NCBI GenBank assembly: GCA_045606685.1
Contig: JAZUSJ010000203.1
Span: forward strand, 1-12,813
Direction of reading: 5' to 3'
Length of the DNA stretch: 12,813 bases
From: SVQP01 sp045606685
Lineage (GTDB): Bacteria > Bacillota > Clostridia > Oscillospirales > CAG-272
Numbering within the stretch: the first letter of the stretch is position 1; each line of letters begins with the position of its first letter. The translations under genes and the position numbers were made by a program. The notes under the pieces are model-generated. The model worked only from the letters and a program-made list of their open reading frames with translations, was not told the DNA's origin and did not search any database. Shown in pieces: positions 12,700 to 12,813 of the stretch.

Positions 12700-12793
12700 T
12701 TCTATTCGCCTGTGGCGAGTGATATTGCCTTTGGCAGTGTTATTCGCCTTTGGCGAGTGGTATTTGCTTCGCAAGTTTTCAGGGCGAATAGAA
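12700..12793. repeat. Array of four covarying mini-hairpins inside an 11-bp inverted repeat
   Basis: Four tandem units start with TATT: 12703-12722, 12723-12740, 12741-12760 and 12761-12780. Each has a 4-bp stem with a 3-nt loop: CGCC-TGT-GGCG, TGCC-TTT-GGCA, CGCC-TTT-GGCG and TTGC-TTC-GCAA. The first three end in GTG. The stem bases change in pairs between units, so folding is kept. The block is bracketed by TTCTATTCGCC (12700-12710) and its inverted copy GGCGAATAGAA (12783-12793), and GTGATATT (12719-12726) has an inverted copy AATATCAC at 12792-12799. GGCGAAGCC at the window end suggests that the array continues. It is non-coding; its function is unknown. Confidence 0.7.
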
Positions 12794-12813
12794 TATCACT
12801 GTGAGGCGAAGCC

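Noticed and set aside
12703..12780. CRISPR array
   Set aside because: Units are 16-20 nt with no unique spacers of constant length between them; they are contiguous mini-hairpins.

Overview
The window looks like a chromosomal piece of an uncultured Gram-positive anaerobe, most likely of the class Clostridia (Bacillota). The grounds are strong GGAGG-type ribosome binding sites, sigma-A promoters with 17-bp spacers, four lipobox lipoproteins with Ser/Thr/Pro/Glu-rich linkers, an ECF-type vitamin transporter component under a TPP riboswitch, and near-balanced base composition with strong codon bias in the glycolytic genes. The genus cannot be named from this piece. No phage, insertion sequence with a transposase, CRISPR array, tRNA or rRNA was seen.

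Layout. 1-48 (-): first codons of a Y-family DNA polymerase. 140-500 (-): RNase P RNA (rnpB); its promoter -35 box overlaps the stop codon of the next gene. 532-1203 (-): thiT, a thiamine S-component, driven by a promoter at 1566-1594 and a clear TPP aptamer at 1449-1544. Between aptamer and gene lies a 151-bp near-palindromic element (1231-1381) that may be a MITE or a very long RNA hairpin. 1698-2387 (+): a small acidic lipoprotein with its own promoter and terminator. 2540-3856 and 3877-4638 (+): pgk and tpiA, a two-gene glycolytic operon closed by a strong terminator at 4655-4689. 7216-6215 and 6182-4698 (-): two lipoproteins in one operon, the second a family-1-type extracellular solute-binding protein. 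10598-7383 (-): a 1071-residue surface lipoprotein with a beta-helix domain of the pectate-lyase/GH28 type (GH110-like features) and three C-terminal repeat modules. 10888-12600 (+): a long-chain acyl-CoA synthetase-type AMP-forming ligase. 12667-12813: a hairpin followed by a small array of covarying mini-hairpins enclosed in an inverted repeat.

How the parts fit. Housekeeping (rnpB, pgk, tpiA, polymerase) is interspersed with envelope genes. The region 4698-10598 is a block of three cell-surface lipoproteins on one strand in two transcription units; a polysaccharide-facing role for the beta-helix protein and an uptake or sensing role for the solute-binding protein are plausible, but no permease, ATPase or regulator lies in the window. 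Seven promoter candidates all have a 17-bp spacer, which supports the assigned starts. The most unusual items are the 151-bp inverted-repeat element in the thiT leader, the covarying mini-hairpin array at the right end, the triplicated C-terminus of the beta-helix protein, and a roughly 40-residue insertion plus an Arg-to-Lys change in phosphoglycerate kinase.
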